Positions 1 to 9,970 are shown, numbered from the stretch's first letter. The stretch is 35,418 nucleotides of DNA from Nitrospirota bacterium (GCA_021814065.1 JAKAIZ010000005.1:1-35418); one strand, 5' to 3'. Notes: a model not told the origin generated them from the letters alone. Translations and numbers: made by a program.

Positions 1-823
1 ATGCCCGTCCCCATGACTCGTAATACATCTCATATCCCCTCAGGGCAAGTGCGATATCTCCCCGCTGCCCCTCCGGCCTCAGTCTCAGATCAACCCTGTA
101 GGCAAAACCGTTTTCCGTATTAAGCGAGAGAAAACGGGTAAGGGTCTCTCCGATCTTGCAGTAATATTCATGGTTGCTGAACCGACTTACGTTGATGCCA
201 TGACTGGTGGTAACACCGGACGTCTCCCCCACCTCCGTGCCGTAAACAAAGATAAGGTCGACGTCAGAGCTGAAATTAAGTTCCTCGCCGCCCAACTTGC
301 CGAGGGCGATGACCGAAAAGGCGTCATTGGCCGGACTGCCGTAGGTCTCGCTAACCGACGCCTGCACGACCGACAACGACTGATCGAGCAGCACATCGGC
401 AAGCCCGCTCAATTCGAGCATGACGTCCACCAGATCGATCTTCCCGAGTATGTCCCGGAAAGTAATGCGCAGGGTCTCCCGCATCTTGAATTCCCGGACA
501 ACCGCCATGCACCGATCAAGGCCGTAGCGGCGAGAAGCGGCCCCGCCTTCTTGATGCAGGGCCGCCCGGAGGCTTTCGGAGAGGGTCTCTCTTTCATGGG
601 GAGTTTCGGTGTCCTGAAGTGTCTCAAACAAGATGTCCGGATTCGAAATGCAGTAATTAGCCAGGAACTGACTGAAACTGAAGAGCAGGGATACGTCCCT
701 GATATTCGCCCGGAGTTCATCAACCCTCGAAGGGTTCTCGGCAAGAAAGGACCCGAGGTTTTTCAGCGCCCTTTCAGGGTCAGGCGTCTCGCCTGCCGCG
801 TCTTTAAATAGCTTTTCCGTCAT
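1..823 (-). CDS. glnE: Glutamate-ammonia-ligase adenylyltransferase (GlnE), C-terminus off the window edge
   Basis: Minus-strand reading from ATG at 823 is open to the window edge: MTEKLFKDAAGETPDPERALKNLGSFLAENPSRVDELR...VIALGKLGGEELNFSSDVDLIFVYG...YRVDLRLRPEGQRGDIALALRGYEMYYESWGRA. The LGKLGGxELNxxSDxDLIFxY and RVDLRLRPxG motifs are typical of GlnE. Absent from the ORF track because it is edge-truncated. Confidence 0.93.
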   Translation of the reverse strand, partial: MTEKLFKDAAGETPDPERALKNLGSFLAENPSRVDELRANIRDVSLLFSFSQFLANYCISNPDILFETLQDTETPHERETLSESLRAALHQEGGAASRRYGLDRCMAVVREFKMRETLRITFRDILGKIDLVDVMLELSGLADVLLDQSLSVVQASVSETYGSPANDAFSVIALGKLGGEELNFSSDVDLIFVYGTEVGETSGVTTSHGINVSRFSNHEYYCKIGETLTRFLSLNTENGFAYRVDLRLRPEGQRGDIALALRGYEMYYESWGRA

Positions 824-877
824 CAATACCCATAATACACGATTCACCGTTTTTTGCCGACGGCTTGGGCGGGCAGC

Positions 878-1738
878 CTATTTTCTCTCTGTCTCCCAGA
901 GCCTCGGGTCTATCGAATCCCTGATGCCTTCGCCGAGAAGGTTGTAGCCGAGTACGGTGACCAGGATAGCGAGGCCGGGGAAGACCGATAGCCACCAGGC
1001 CAGCTCTATGTAATCCTTGCCGAGAGAGAGAATATTGCCCCAGCTGGGAGTCGGAGGCTGCACTCCTATCCCCAGGAAGCTCAGCGCAGACTCGACGAGG
1101 ACCGCACCGGCAACGCCGAGGACAGCTGAGACGAGGACCGGCGCCATGCTGTTGATCATGACATGCCTGAAGATGATCCGGACGTCGCTCGCCCCGATCG
1201 CTCTGGCCGCAAGGACAAACTCCCGCTCCTTCAGCGACAGGAATTCGGCCCGAACAAGCCTCGCGACACCCATCCATGCCGTAAGGCCGATCACGATCAT
1301 GATGTTCCATATGCTTGATCCTACAAAGGCGATCACGGCGAGGATAAGGAAGAAGGTGGGTATCGAGAGCATGATGTCGATGAACCTCATGATAACCCTG
1401 TCGGTCCATCCCCCGTAATATCCGGCCAGCGCGCCGAGAAGCATCCCTATGGCGGTCGCGATTCCGATCGCAACAAAACCGACAGCCAGCGAGATGCGGG
1501 CACCCCAGATCATCCTGCTCATCACGTCCCTGCCGAGGTCGTCGGTCCCCAGGGGATGATGAAGGCTGGGAGGCATAAGCACATTGTGTCTGTCGATCGC
1601 GTCGGGATTGTACGGGGACAGCAAAGGCGCAAACACGGCGACAAAAAAGAGAGCAAGCACGATGACCCCTCCCGCGACCGCAAGACCGTTTCGCTTGAAC
1701 CGTTTCCAGAAAAGGTTCCGCAGGTTCTGCCTTCCCAT
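878..1738 (-). CDS. Peptide/oligopeptide ABC transporter permease (DppC/OppC family)
   Basis: 286 aa ORF with multiple TM segments; HPLGTDDLGRDVMSRMIWGARISLAVG and the EAA-type loop (LVRAEFLSLKEREFVLAARAIGASDVRIIFRH) are typical of DppC/OppC. Confidence 0.93.
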   Translation of the reverse strand: MGRQNLRNLFWKRFKRNGLAVAGGVIVLALFFVAVFAPLLSPYNPDAIDRHNVLMPPSLHHPLGTDDLGRDVMSRMIWGARISLAVGFVAIGIATAIGMLLGALAGYYGGWTDRVIMRFIDIMLSIPTFFLILAVIAFVGSSIWNIMIVIGLTAWMGVARLVRAEFLSLKEREFVLAARAIGASDVRIIFRHVMINSMAPVLVSAVLGVAGAVLVESALSFLGIGVQPPTPSWGNILSLGKDYIELAWWLSVFPGLAILVTVLGYNLLGEGIRDSIDPRLWETERK

Positions 1739-2737
1739 CTACTTTGCCCTTATCCTCGGGTCCGCAAGCATGTACCCCAGGTCCGCCAGAAGATTTCCGA
1801 AGAGCGTCAAAAACGCCCCGATCGTCAGGATTCCCATGACCGTAGGGTAGTCCCTCGTCATCACGCTCATATAAAAGAGCTGGCCCATTCCCGGGATCCC
1901 GAAGATATTTTCGAAGATTACGCTCCCTCCCACCAGACCGCCTACGCTCAACCCCGCGAGGGTAATAATCGGCAGCAGCGCATTCCTGAATGCATGCCGG
2001 TATATGACCAACCGCTCAGGAAGGCCCTTTGCCCTTGCCACCGTGACAAAGTCCTGTCTGACGACTTCGAGCATGCTAGACCGCATGAACCTCGAATCAG
2101 CAGCAAGCCCGGTAAATGCCGAGACGAAGATCGGAAGGAGAAGATGCTTCGCCAGGTCCCAGACCTTGCCCCAAAAAGGGAGGGAGGCATAGCCCATCGA
2201 CTTGAGCTGGGAAATGGGGAGCCAGTGGAGTTCGACCCCGAAGAGGATCATCAGAAGGAGCGCCAGCCAGAACGTCGGCATCGCAAAACCGATAAATACG
2301 GTCGTCGTGGCGATCTTGTCCCAGAGTGAATTCTGGTGCGTCGCCGAGAAGATGCCGAGCGGCAAGGCGACGAGCAGAATGACGCCCATCGACAGGAGAT
2401 TGATCATGAACGTGACGAAAAGCCTCCGTTCGATCAGGGGCTTCCTGCTGTCCCAGATCTTCTCGATTACCGGCCGGTGGTCCGACGAAAAAGACTCGCC
2501 GAAATCAAACCGGGCGATCTTCTTCAGCCAGAGACCGTACTGCACTATAACGGGCTTGTCGAGATGGTAGAGCTTCTCGAGCCTCTCCCTCGCCTCCGGC
2601 GTAATCTTCGGGTTGAGTTCAGTGAATATGTCGGTCGGCTTACCCGGCGCGAGGTGGATGATAAAGAAGGAGATAAGAGTAATGCCGAACAAGGTCGGGA
2701 TGATCTCGAGAAGCCTTTTAAAGAGATACGCGAGCAT
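1739..2737 (-). CDS. Peptide/oligopeptide ABC transporter permease (DppB/OppB family)
   Basis: ORF 1739..2782; likely start is [34 protein letters not shown] at 2737, overlapping the stop of the upstream gene (TGATG). EAA loop [30 protein letters not shown]. Confidence 0.92.
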   Translation of the reverse strand: MLAYLFKRLLEIIPTLFGITLISFFIIHLAPGKPTDIFTELNPKITPEARERLEKLYHLDKPVIVQYGLWLKKIARFDFGESFSSDHRPVIEKIWDSRKPLIERRLFVTFMINLLSMGVILLVALPLGIFSATHQNSLWDKIATTTVFIGFAMPTFWLALLLMILFGVELHWLPISQLKSMGYASLPFWGKVWDLAKHLLLPIFVSAFTGLAADSRFMRSSMLEVVRQDFVTVARAKGLPERLVIYRHAFRNALLPIITLAGLSVGGLVGGSVIFENIFGIPGMGQLFYMSVMTRDYPTVMGILTIGAFLTLFGNLLADLGYMLADPRIRAK

Positions 2738-4380
2738 CAGGGCTCCAGGTGGTGCCGCTGGAGTTGCCTCGGCACATACCATTTGGGAAGGTTATAGGTG
2801 ATGCCTATCGGCGAAGGTTTTATTCCCTTGAACCGGGCATGCACGATCGGTGTTGCGTCGGGCACATAGAGAAAGATATAGGGCAGGTCCTCGGCGAGTA
2901 TCTCCTGGATCCTGAAATAGGCCTTTTTCCTCTCTTCGATATTATACGTCCGGCGCCCTTTTTCGAGAAGCGCGTCGACCTCGGGATTGCTGTAACTGAC
3001 GAAGTTGAACTCCTTTTCCTTCGTCTTCTTAGAGTCCCAGATGTCGAACTGGTCGGGGTCGGGGCTTATCTGCCAGCCGAGGATGACCGCCTCGAAACGC
3101 CTCTTGTCGATAAACTCGTTTACGAAGGTGGACCATTCGAGTACCTTGATATCCACCTTGATCCCTATCTTGGCCAGCTTCCATTGGATGATCGTCGCGG
3201 TATTCATCCTGAGCGTGTTCCCCATGTTCGTCAGGATCGTGAACCGGAAGGGCCTGCCGTCTTTGTCGAGGATACCGTCGCCGTCTGTGTCTTCCCATCC
3301 CGCCTCTTTCAGCAGCTGCCTCGCCTTTTCAGGATTATACGGATACTTTTTCACATCAGGGTTATAAGGCCAGGTATTCGGCACGTACGGGCCTGTCGCA
3401 GGGCTGCCGAGCCCGAAGAGGACGACGTCGATTATTTCACTTTTGTCGATTGCATAGGCGATCGCCTGGCGCACGCGCCTGTCCTTGAAGAATGGGTGCT
3501 TTAGGTTGAAACCCATGTAGGTATAGACGAACTGGGGATAACGGAATTTCTGGAAGTTGTTCCTGAAATATTCGCTTCCGGTCTGTTTGGTGTACTGGAT
3601 GGGGGTCAGGTCCATCATGTCCACTCCCCCGGTCTGGAGTTCGAGGAACATGGTCGCGCGGTCGGGAATCACCCGGTAGACGAAGCGGTCTATATACGGC
3701 CTGCCCTCGAAGTAGTCGTGGTTTGAATCGAGTATCAGTTCCTGACCCGGGACCCAGTTGGTAAGCTTGTACGGTCCCATCCCGACGGGATCCCTGCCGA
3801 ATTCGCTCTTCGTGAGGTCTTTGCCTTCAAGGAGATGCTTCGGGAGCACCACAAGGTTTCCCCATGAGGCAAGCGCGGGGGCGAAGGGTTTTCCGTACGT
3901 GACCCTGAACGTGTACTTGTCGAGAACCTCGGCCTTCTTCACCTGGAGGAAGTCCTCGCTGTAAGCGGTTGGCGTCTTCTTGTTGATGATCGTATTGAAC
4001 CCGAATATCACGTCGTCAGCAGTAAACTCGACCCCGTCAGTCCACCGCACCCCTTTCTTCAGATGGAAGGTGATGACCAGCCCGTCCTTCGAGATGTCCC
4101 ATGATTCTGCGAGATCTCCGATAATGCCAAGGTCTGTGTCGTACTTTACAAGCCCGTTGAAGATGAGGCCTGCGACGTCCTGTGAAGCCGCATCACCGGA
4201 GAGCATCGGGATGAGGATAGTCGGCTCCCCTATCGAGCCGTCGATCAGCGCGTCTCCGTAAGCAGGGGGCCCGCTTATCTTGGTCAGCGGTTCCTGCCCG
4301 ACTGCCTCGTTTCCGCCTTTACAACCGGGGACGAAAACCACAAGCACGAAAAGCGCAAATAGGGAGAAAGCTTTTTTCAT
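2737..4380 (-). CDS. Peptide ABC transporter substrate-binding lipoprotein (SBP family 5, DppA/OppA-like)
   Basis: 547 aa; lipoprotein signal [60 protein letters not shown] and [13 protein letters not shown] motifs of SBP_bac_5. Confidence 0.94.
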   Translation of the reverse strand: MKKAFSLFALFVLVVFVPGCKGGNEAVGQEPLTKISGPPAYGDALIDGSIGEPTILIPMLSGDAASQDVAGLIFNGLVKYDTDLGIIGDLAESWDISKDGLVITFHLKKGVRWTDGVEFTADDVIFGFNTIINKKTPTAYSEDFLQVKKAEVLDKYTFRVTYGKPFAPALASWGNLVVLPKHLLEGKDLTKSEFGRDPVGMGPYKLTNWVPGQELILDSNHDYFEGRPYIDRFVYRVIPDRATMFLELQTGGVDMMDLTPIQYTKQTGSEYFRNNFQKFRYPQFVYTYMGFNLKHPFFKDRRVRQAIAYAIDKSEIIDVVLFGLGSPATGPYVPNTWPYNPDVKKYPYNPEKARQLLKEAGWEDTDGDGILDKDGRPFRFTILTNMGNTLRMNTATIIQWKLAKIGIKVDIKVLEWSTFVNEFIDKRRFEAVILGWQISPDPDQFDIWDSKKTKEKEFNFVSYSNPEVDALLEKGRRTYNIEERKKAYFRIQEILAEDLPYIFLYVPDATPIVHARFKGIKPSPIGITYNLPKWYVPRQLQRHHLEP

Positions 4381-4490
4381 CTTTTGTTAAGATACCCTCA
4401 AACATCCTTTTTTTTCAATCAGAAGCCCACTCCAGACCGCCGTCACTATTAAGATGCGCCAAATAGAACGGACTATCAACTCCGAGTTCT

Positions 4491-4568
4491 GTCATTGCGG
4501 CTTGTCCGCAATCTTTCTTCCTACGGAAAGAGGGTCCAGCAGAAGGATTCCCGGCAAACGGGAATGAC
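4491..4568. repeat. Intergenic REP-like element with three consecutive short hairpins
   Basis: GTCATT...AATGAC ends; internal perfect 7-bp stems ATTGCGG-cttgt-CCGCAAT and ATTCCCG-gcaaa-CGGGAAT plus TCTTTC...GAAAGA between them. Confidence 0.55.
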
Positions 4569-4634
4569 ACTGAAAAAACAATATTCATCCAATTGTGCAC
4601 ATAATGAGTATGTACACGGATACGTCCGGAAGAG

Positions 4635-4657
4635 AGCAGCTTTTCTGATCAGCTGCT
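4635..4657 (-). terminator. Hairpin immediately after the uvrA stop (possible terminator or 3' stabiliser; no clear U-tract)
   Basis: AGCAGCT (4635-4641) and AGCTGCT (4651-4657) form a perfect 7-bp stem just 3' of the uvrA stop codon (4659-4661). Confidence 0.35.
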
Positions 4658-4658
4658 G

Positions 4659-7514
4659 CTACCTATAACTCCTGAGATATTTCCCGGTATACGACTTTTT
4701 CGACTTAACGATCTGGGCAGGGGTCCCCTCGAAGATAATCCTCCCCCCCTTGTCCCCGCCTTCCGGCCCGAGATCGATGATCGTGTCAGCGGCCCTTATC
4801 ACATCGAGGTTATGCTCTATCACGAGGACAGTATTGCCGTTATCGACCAGCCTGTCGAGCACGTCGAGAAGTGCCTGGACATCTGCGAAATGAAGCCCTA
4901 CCGTCGGCTCATCGAGGATATAAAGGAGCCCGCGCATCTTCGCCGATCCCATTTCGGCGCATATCTTGAGCCTCTGGGCCTCGCCGCCCGACAACGTGGT
5001 CGCAGGTTGCCCCAGCCTCAGATATCCGAGCCCGGTATCGACCATAAGCCCTAACTGTGCCCTGATCTTCGGGCGGTCGAAAAAGAAGTCATAGGCCTCC
5101 TCAACGGTCATATTCAGGACATCGCTTATATTTTTGTCCCGGTATCGTATCCGCAAGGCCTCCAGCCCGTACCGTTGGCCGTCGCACCTTTCGCACCGCA
5201 CATACAGGTCCTCGAAAAAATACATCTCCATCAGTTCGTACCCTTCGCCCTTGCAGGTCTCGCATCTGCCCCCCGGCACGTTGAAAGAGAAGAAACCCGG
5301 GCCGTAACCATAGGCCCTCGCCTCCCGCTGCTCGGAAAAAAGCTTCCTGATCTGATCGAATATCTTGAGATACGTGACCGGGTTGGATCGGGGGCTCCTT
5401 CCTATAGGCGACTGGTCGATCAGCTTCACTCCCTTCAGGTATGTATCGCCTTCGAGCCTGTCGAAAGGAAGGGGGGGCTCGTTTTCGGTTTTGAATCTCT
5501 TCGACAAAGCCCGATAAAGCGTCCCGACCACCAGGCTGCTCTTGCCCGATCCGGAAACGCCGGACACCACGGTAAGGGTCTGCAGCGGCACGTTGAGATC
5601 CACACCCTTCAGATTATTTCCCCTCGCGCCGGACAGAGACAAGGTCATTCCGGAGTCCCTGGGCGTCTGTCTCGTCACTCCGACCTTTTCTGCACCTCTC
5701 ATGTATCGCGCCGTAAGCGTGTCCGCCTTGAGAAATGCTTCTGCTGGACCTGAAAAAACAATCTCGCCTCCCCTATGCCCGCCTCCAGGGCCGAGTTCCA
5801 CAATCCATTCAGCCGCCTCGATCACCCACCTGTCGTGTTCGACCACGATCACTGTATTGCCGAGGTCCGCCAACTGCTTCATTATCCGGGCGATCCTCTC
5901 GGTGTCCCTCGCGTGAAGTCCGACGGTTGGTTCGTCGAGCACATAGAGCGTCCCTGTCAATAAGGACGCCAACTGGTTCGATAGGTTGATCCTCTGATAT
6001 TCACCTCCTGAAAGCGTCTTGCCGTACCGGTCAAGCGTGAGATAGTTGAGCCCGACCTTCTCGAGGAACTGAAGCTTCATGGATATCTGCCTCAGCAGTT
6101 CCTTCGCGATATCTCTCTTGAAAGGCGAAAGTTCTATCCCGGAAAAAAATTTTGCATTCTCCGATACCGACATCCGGCAGAGTTCGGCAATGTCGAGGCC
6201 GCCGATCTTGTAAGCAAGCGCCTCCCTGGTCAGTCTTTTCCCTCCGCATTCGGGACAGGTGAAGCCCCTCCGGTACCTGCTCAGGAAGACCCTTACATGA
6301 AGTTTGTATCTTCTGCCCTCCATGTCCTCGAAAAAATCGTCGATGCCGTAGAAACCTTCCCCCCCTTTGAATAAAAGCTTCTTCTCATCGGGAGTGAACT
6401 CCTCGTAAGGCTTGTGTATGTCGAGCCCGGCCTTTCTGCCCTTATCAAGGAGCTGTCTCCTCCACCACCGGTAGGCCGGCTTGTTCCAGGGATCTACTGC
6501 GCCCTTTGCGAGTGCAAGCGACTTGTCCGGTATGATCAGGTCCTCGTCATACAGCAGCGTGTTGCCGAAACCTTTACAGACGGGGCACGCGCCGACAGGA
6601 TGGTTGAAGGAAAAGAGAAGGGCCGTCGGAAGCGGTAGCTCAATTCCACACTCTTCACATTCGTTTCCGGAAGAGAAAGAAAGAACTGAATGAGGGGTGA
6701 GCGGTGAAACGTGAGGCGGTTGTTCTTCTTTGCTCCTGACTCCTGACTCCTGCCCCCTGACAATTATCACTTTTATTCCGCCCCGTCCCTCTTTCCAGGC
6801 CATCTCGACCGAGTCCCCCAGCCTCTGCGGATCTCTTATCACCAGTCTGTCGAGGACTATTTCCAGTGAAGGGTGAGACGTAAGGCGTGAGGCGTGAGGT
6901 GCAAGGGGTTGTTCTTTTCTCCTTACCCCTGACTCCTTACCCCTGACCTTTTCTTCATTGCTCCTCACATCTTCGATTTCTTGTATCTCGCCATCGACCC
7001 AGACCCTGTGAAACCCCCGCCTCTTGAGTTCCTCGGCTGATTCATTTGCAGTGAAAATGATCACCGCCTTCTGCCCCGAGTACTTCTCAAGAAGCTCCGC
7101 GACTACCTGTGCGGGGTCCCATTGTCTGATCTCCTTTCCGCAGTTCGGGCAATGAGGGGTCGATATCTTCGAATAGAGCAGCCGGAAAAGTTCATAAAGC
7201 TCCGTCAGAGTCCCGACAGTCGAGCGTGAACCGCGGACCGGGTTTTTTTGTTCGAGGGCAATCGCCGGCCTGATGTTGCGGATCGCATCCACATCGGGCC
7301 TGTCGAGTTTTTCGAGGAAGAGCCGGGCATAGGTGGAAAGGGACTCGATAAACCGCCACTGTCCCTCAGCAAAGATCGTGTCGAAGGCAAGTGACGACTT
7401 GCCGGAACCGGACACGCCGGTAATCGCGATCACCTTGTTGTGGGGAAGACTGAGGGTAATATTTTTGAGGTTGTTCTGCCTCGCGCCTTCAATAATAAGA
7501 TCCTTTTGGGACAT
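4659..7514 (-). CDS. uvrA: Excinuclease ABC subunit A (UvrA), with two in-frame heptamer-repeat inserts
   Basis: 951 aa; ITGVSGSGKSSLAFDTIFAEGQ, two ABC signatures (LSGGEYQRINLSNQL; LSGGEAQRLKICAEM), CPNCG/CETCKGEG zinc motifs, LDEPTVGLH twice. Confidence 0.97.
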   Translation of the reverse strand: MSQKDLIIEGARQNNLKNITLSLPHNKVIAITGVSGSGKSSLAFDTIFAEGQWRFIESLSTYARLFLEKLDRPDVDAIRNIRPAIALEQKNPVRGSRSTVGTLTELYELFRLLYSKISTPHCPNCGKEIRQWDPAQVVAELLEKYSGQKAVIIFTANESAEELKRRGFHRVWVDGEIQEIEDVRSNEEKVRGKESGVRRKEQPLAPHASRLTSHPSLEIVLDRLVIRDPQRLGDSVEMAWKEGRGGIKVIIVRGQESGVRSKEEQPPHVSPLTPHSVLSFSSGNECEECGIELPLPTALLFSFNHPVGACPVCKGFGNTLLYDEDLIIPDKSLALAKGAVDPWNKPAYRWWRRQLLDKGRKAGLDIHKPYEEFTPDEKKLLFKGGEGFYGIDDFFEDMEGRRYKLHVRVFLSRYRRGFTCPECGGKRLTREALAYKIGGLDIAELCRMSVSENAKFFSGIELSPFKRDIAKELLRQISMKLQFLEKVGLNYLTLDRYGKTLSGGEYQRINLSNQLASLLTGTLYVLDEPTVGLHARDTERIARIMKQLADLGNTVIVVEHDRWVIEAAEWIVELGPGGGHRGGEIVFSGPAEAFLKADTLTARYMRGAEKVGVTRQTPRDSGMTLSLSGARGNNLKGVDLNVPLQTLTVVSGVSGSGKSSLVVGTLYRALSKRFKTENEPPLPFDRLEGDTYLKGVKLIDQSPIGRSPRSNPVTYLKIFDQIRKLFSEQREARAYGYGPGFFSFNVPGGRCETCKGEGYELMEMYFFEDLYVRCERCDGQRYGLEALRIRYRDKNISDVLNMTVEEAYDFFFDRPKIRAQLGLMVDTGLGYLRLGQPATTLSGGEAQRLKICAEMGSAKMRGLLYILDEPTVGLHFADVQALLDVLDRLVDNGNTVLVIEHNLDVIRAADTIIDLGPEGGDKGGRIIFEGTPAQIVKSKKSYTGKYLRSYR
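6691..6761 (-). repeat. Composite heptanucleotide repeat element inside uvrA (copy 1)
   Basis: Minus strand: GTCAGGG GGCAGGA GTCAGGA GTCAGGA GCAAAGAAGAACAACC GCCTCAC GTTTCAC CGCTCAC CCCTCA. Confidence 0.85.
6865..6948 (-). repeat. Composite heptanucleotide repeat element inside uvrA (copy 2)
   Basis: Minus strand: GTCAGGG GTAAGGA GTCAGGG GTAAGGA GAAAAGAACAACC CCTTGCA CCTCACG CCTCACG CCTTACG TCTCACC CTTCACT. Confidence 0.85.
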
Positions 7515-7571
7515 CTTATTATTTTAGCACAGCGGTATTGTCACAAATGAAGCAACAGGCGGACCACGCGA

Positions 7572-9443
7572 CTAGATCCCTTTCCCTCCCATGATTTCGG
7601 ACTCTATTTTGGTTATCTTCTCCCGGGTCTGCGGGTCACCATCTCTTTTTAATGCGTATTGATATGCCTTGAGGGCATCTTCCTTTCTATTCATCGAATA
7701 GAAAATTTTACCAAGGGATATTAGAAATCGAGGATTCACCTTGTAACGCATTGCAAGTGTCGACGCAGAAGCGATCATCGTGTTGTAGACGGTATCGGTC
7801 GATAATCCATACTTGTCGATAAGCGCCAGGTTCTGAGGAACATTTCTCACGAATATCACGCTCAGCCGGTCGCAATAAACAGGGATCCATTTATCACCTT
7901 CCAGAAGCTTCAGCGTCAGCGGAAACAAGTCGCCATAAATACCCAAGGGGGCCATCACAATAAAATTGATTTTATAATGATTCAGCAGAATCTCCCAGAG
8001 AGGTTTATGAACTGACACGTGATTATTTTTCTCCGCGCCCTCGCCGTCCACGGCCGCCATCATAACCTCGTAGTCTTTCATAGCCTTGATATTCAGCGAT
8101 CTCGTGTCGACGAAGTTCTGTTTCCAGGGATAAAGTCTCCAGATCAGATAGCCTCCGTAACTACAGTCATTGAGCATGTTCCCTTCTATCCTGTTCGTCT
8201 CGATGAAGTCCGCAGCACCCTTGGGCACCGTTGTTCGCGTAGCGACCCCAAAACCAACGGTTGCATCCTTCATCATCCCCAGAACAAGAAGCAAAATTAG
8301 CATGGGCAAGACAAGCCCAATTCCCGATGCCCCTTTTTTCGCAAATAAGTGAGCCCGGCGCGTCTTAATCAAACCTTGAGCCACGATGTCGAATTCTTTT
8401 GCCATCAGCATCGTAAAGACGATTGCGTAAAAAAGTAAAAGGCGGAGAGATCGCGCGCCCATAATCGCCATCCCGGAGAGGAGCATCACGTGATTCAGAT
8501 CAAGTTTCCTGTTCCGCGCAGCAAGGATTATCGGAAAGGCAACCAATAGCACCGCATAATCGTAGACCCTAAAGTTACTGTAGTCCCAGATTTTATTCAT
8601 AAGAAAATACGAGGGGGACTGCCATTCCTGAGTATTTTCGAACAATATCTTATAATTGGGGAAAAAAGAGACGATAAATGCGCCCCATCCTGAAGGATTG
8701 ATTGAGGAAACAAGGACCGCGGCACCGGTCGTAATAAAAAAAATCTTTCCTTCCTTCTTCGTAAGGCTGCTTCTGTCCCGCAACATCTTTATCCCCTCTC
8801 CAGTCATGTATACGATCAGAGTAATATCTCCGATGATAAACCCGCCGTGCATGTTGGCCCAAACAAGCATGACCGGCACTATCCATAGAATTTTCTTCCC
8901 ACTGCCGTCCTTAAAGTCTTCAAGCAAAGACACGAGAAGCGACATGAAGAAGAAAGAAAAAAGGACAGGCCGTTCACCGCTGGCTATAGAGAGAACAACA
9001 AACAGGAGAAAAAGAAAGATAACAGATACAGGGAAGCTCGCGCCTGATCTGACCATCCGCCGGTAAACGATGGCCAAGGTGAGAACAAGAAGAAGAGACC
9101 GCAGAACGATCATCCCCTCCGGGCCGGCATGATCAAAGACCTCGTAAAAAATAGGCTGCGAAAGCACGTATTGCCCCAGCACAAAATGTTCCCAACGAGG
9201 CAAGAGGTTCTTGTTCTCCGGGAGACCTGAAGTAAAGGAAAAAGGGTCCTTATCCGGCGGATGACCGTGAGAGACGATATATTTTCCTGTTGCTGCATGG
9301 AACCAGAAGTCATAGTCCCACAAGTTTATCTTCAGGAAATAGATCAGAAACGAAGAAAAAAGAAGAACAACGATCGCAAGCTTTATTGCTTTATACAGCC
9401 TGGCTCCTTCGGGCAATGGCCCTTCTTGTTTCACAGAAACCAT
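7572..9443 (-). CDS. Large polytopic membrane protein, GT-C-like, with C-terminal TPR-like segment; function unknown
   Basis: 623 aa; many hydrophobic segments; first periplasmic loop NLWDYDFWFHAATGKYIVSHGHPPDKDPFSFTSG resembles GT-C-type membrane proteins; C-term SLGKIFYSMNRKEDALKAYQYALKRDGDPQTREKI is TPR-like. Confidence 0.7.
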   Translation of the reverse strand: MVSVKQEGPLPEGARLYKAIKLAIVVLLFSSFLIYFLKINLWDYDFWFHAATGKYIVSHGHPPDKDPFSFTSGLPENKNLLPRWEHFVLGQYVLSQPIFYEVFDHAGPEGMIVLRSLLLVLTLAIVYRRMVRSGASFPVSVIFLFLLFVVLSIASGERPVLFSFFFMSLLVSLLEDFKDGSGKKILWIVPVMLVWANMHGGFIIGDITLIVYMTGEGIKMLRDRSSLTKKEGKIFFITTGAAVLVSSINPSGWGAFIVSFFPNYKILFENTQEWQSPSYFLMNKIWDYSNFRVYDYAVLLVAFPIILAARNRKLDLNHVMLLSGMAIMGARSLRLLLFYAIVFTMLMAKEFDIVAQGLIKTRRAHLFAKKGASGIGLVLPMLILLLVLGMMKDATVGFGVATRTTVPKGAADFIETNRIEGNMLNDCSYGGYLIWRLYPWKQNFVDTRSLNIKAMKDYEVMMAAVDGEGAEKNNHVSVHKPLWEILLNHYKINFIVMAPLGIYGDLFPLTLKLLEGDKWIPVYCDRLSVIFVRNVPQNLALIDKYGLSTDTVYNTMIASASTLAMRYKVNPRFLISLGKIFYSMNRKEDALKAYQYALKRDGDPQTREKITKIESEIMGGKGI

Positions 9444-9473
9444 CCGTTAGTCCTCCGCCGTTATCGTACGCAA

Positions 9474-9947
9474 TCAGAAGTTCCTGTTGTTGTTGCAGTC
9501 GATGGCAAAGATATCATCCGCGACCCTCGTACCCGCCTTGCCGGTGGCGACGGCAGTGAAACAATTACCGGAATCTTGTGTAACCGGGGGATTGGCGACA
9601 GGAGTAACGATACTTCTGTTTAATCTTAATTCATAATTAAAAACAGTGTCGTTGCCCGGCTTGAATGCGGGAAGAAATGCCTTGATAGCAGCAAGACCCG
9701 TATAAGTATTTTTTGTAGGAAGAGCAGGGCAGACCGGGGGGGGACCGCCGGCCAAGGGCTCGTAACAGCTCCATTCCGCAAAAAACTGCTCTTCCACAAG
9801 TCTCAAATTCTGCAGATTCGAGTATGCCTCAGCCCTTGCCGCATTTCGTTGCTGGCCGATATAGGCCGGAATGGCAATAGCCGAGAGGATGCCGATGATG
9901 GCGATCGTAATAAGCAGCTCGATCAGTGTAAACCCCTTCTTACTCAT
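9474..9947 (-). CDS. Type IV pilin-like protein (prepilin)
   Basis: 157 aa; MSKKGFTLIELLITIAIIGILSAIAIPAYIGQQRNAARAEAYSNLQNLR: class III prepilin leader and N-terminal helix; preceded by an AAAGGAGG-type RBS on the minus strand. Confidence 0.95.
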   Translation of the reverse strand: MSKKGFTLIELLITIAIIGILSAIAIPAYIGQQRNAARAEAYSNLQNLRLVEEQFFAEWSCYEPLAGGPPPVCPALPTKNTYTGLAAIKAFLPAFKPGNDTVFNYELRLNRSIVTPVANPPVTQDSGNCFTAVATGKAGTRVADDIFAIDCNNNRNF

Positions 9948-9970
9948 GTTTGACCTCCTTTATAATTGCC

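Noticed and set aside
170-811. Plus-strand 213-aa ORF at the left edge
   Set aside because: Antisense of glnE, whose minus-strand frame is open and carries clear family motifs.
1556-2329. Long plus-strand ORF (257 aa) opposite the ABC permeases, and similar antisense ORFs (804..1409 -, 2749..3504 +, 5175..5753 +, 15018..15896 +, 23212..23979 +)
   Set aside because: Low-complexity, Arg/Pro/His-rich translations mirroring codon bias of clearly homologous genes on the other strand; no recognisable domains.
4415-4600. 61-aa minus-strand ORF
   Set aside because: Its sequence is explained by the three-hairpin intergenic repeat; no RBS or homology signal seen.
6691-6948. Heptamer arrays considered as a CRISPR or VNTR minisatellite
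   Set aside because: Repeat units are only 7 nt, there are no regular spacers or cas genes, and the same bipartite architecture recurs at four loci, so it is a composite dispersed element rather than a CRISPR.
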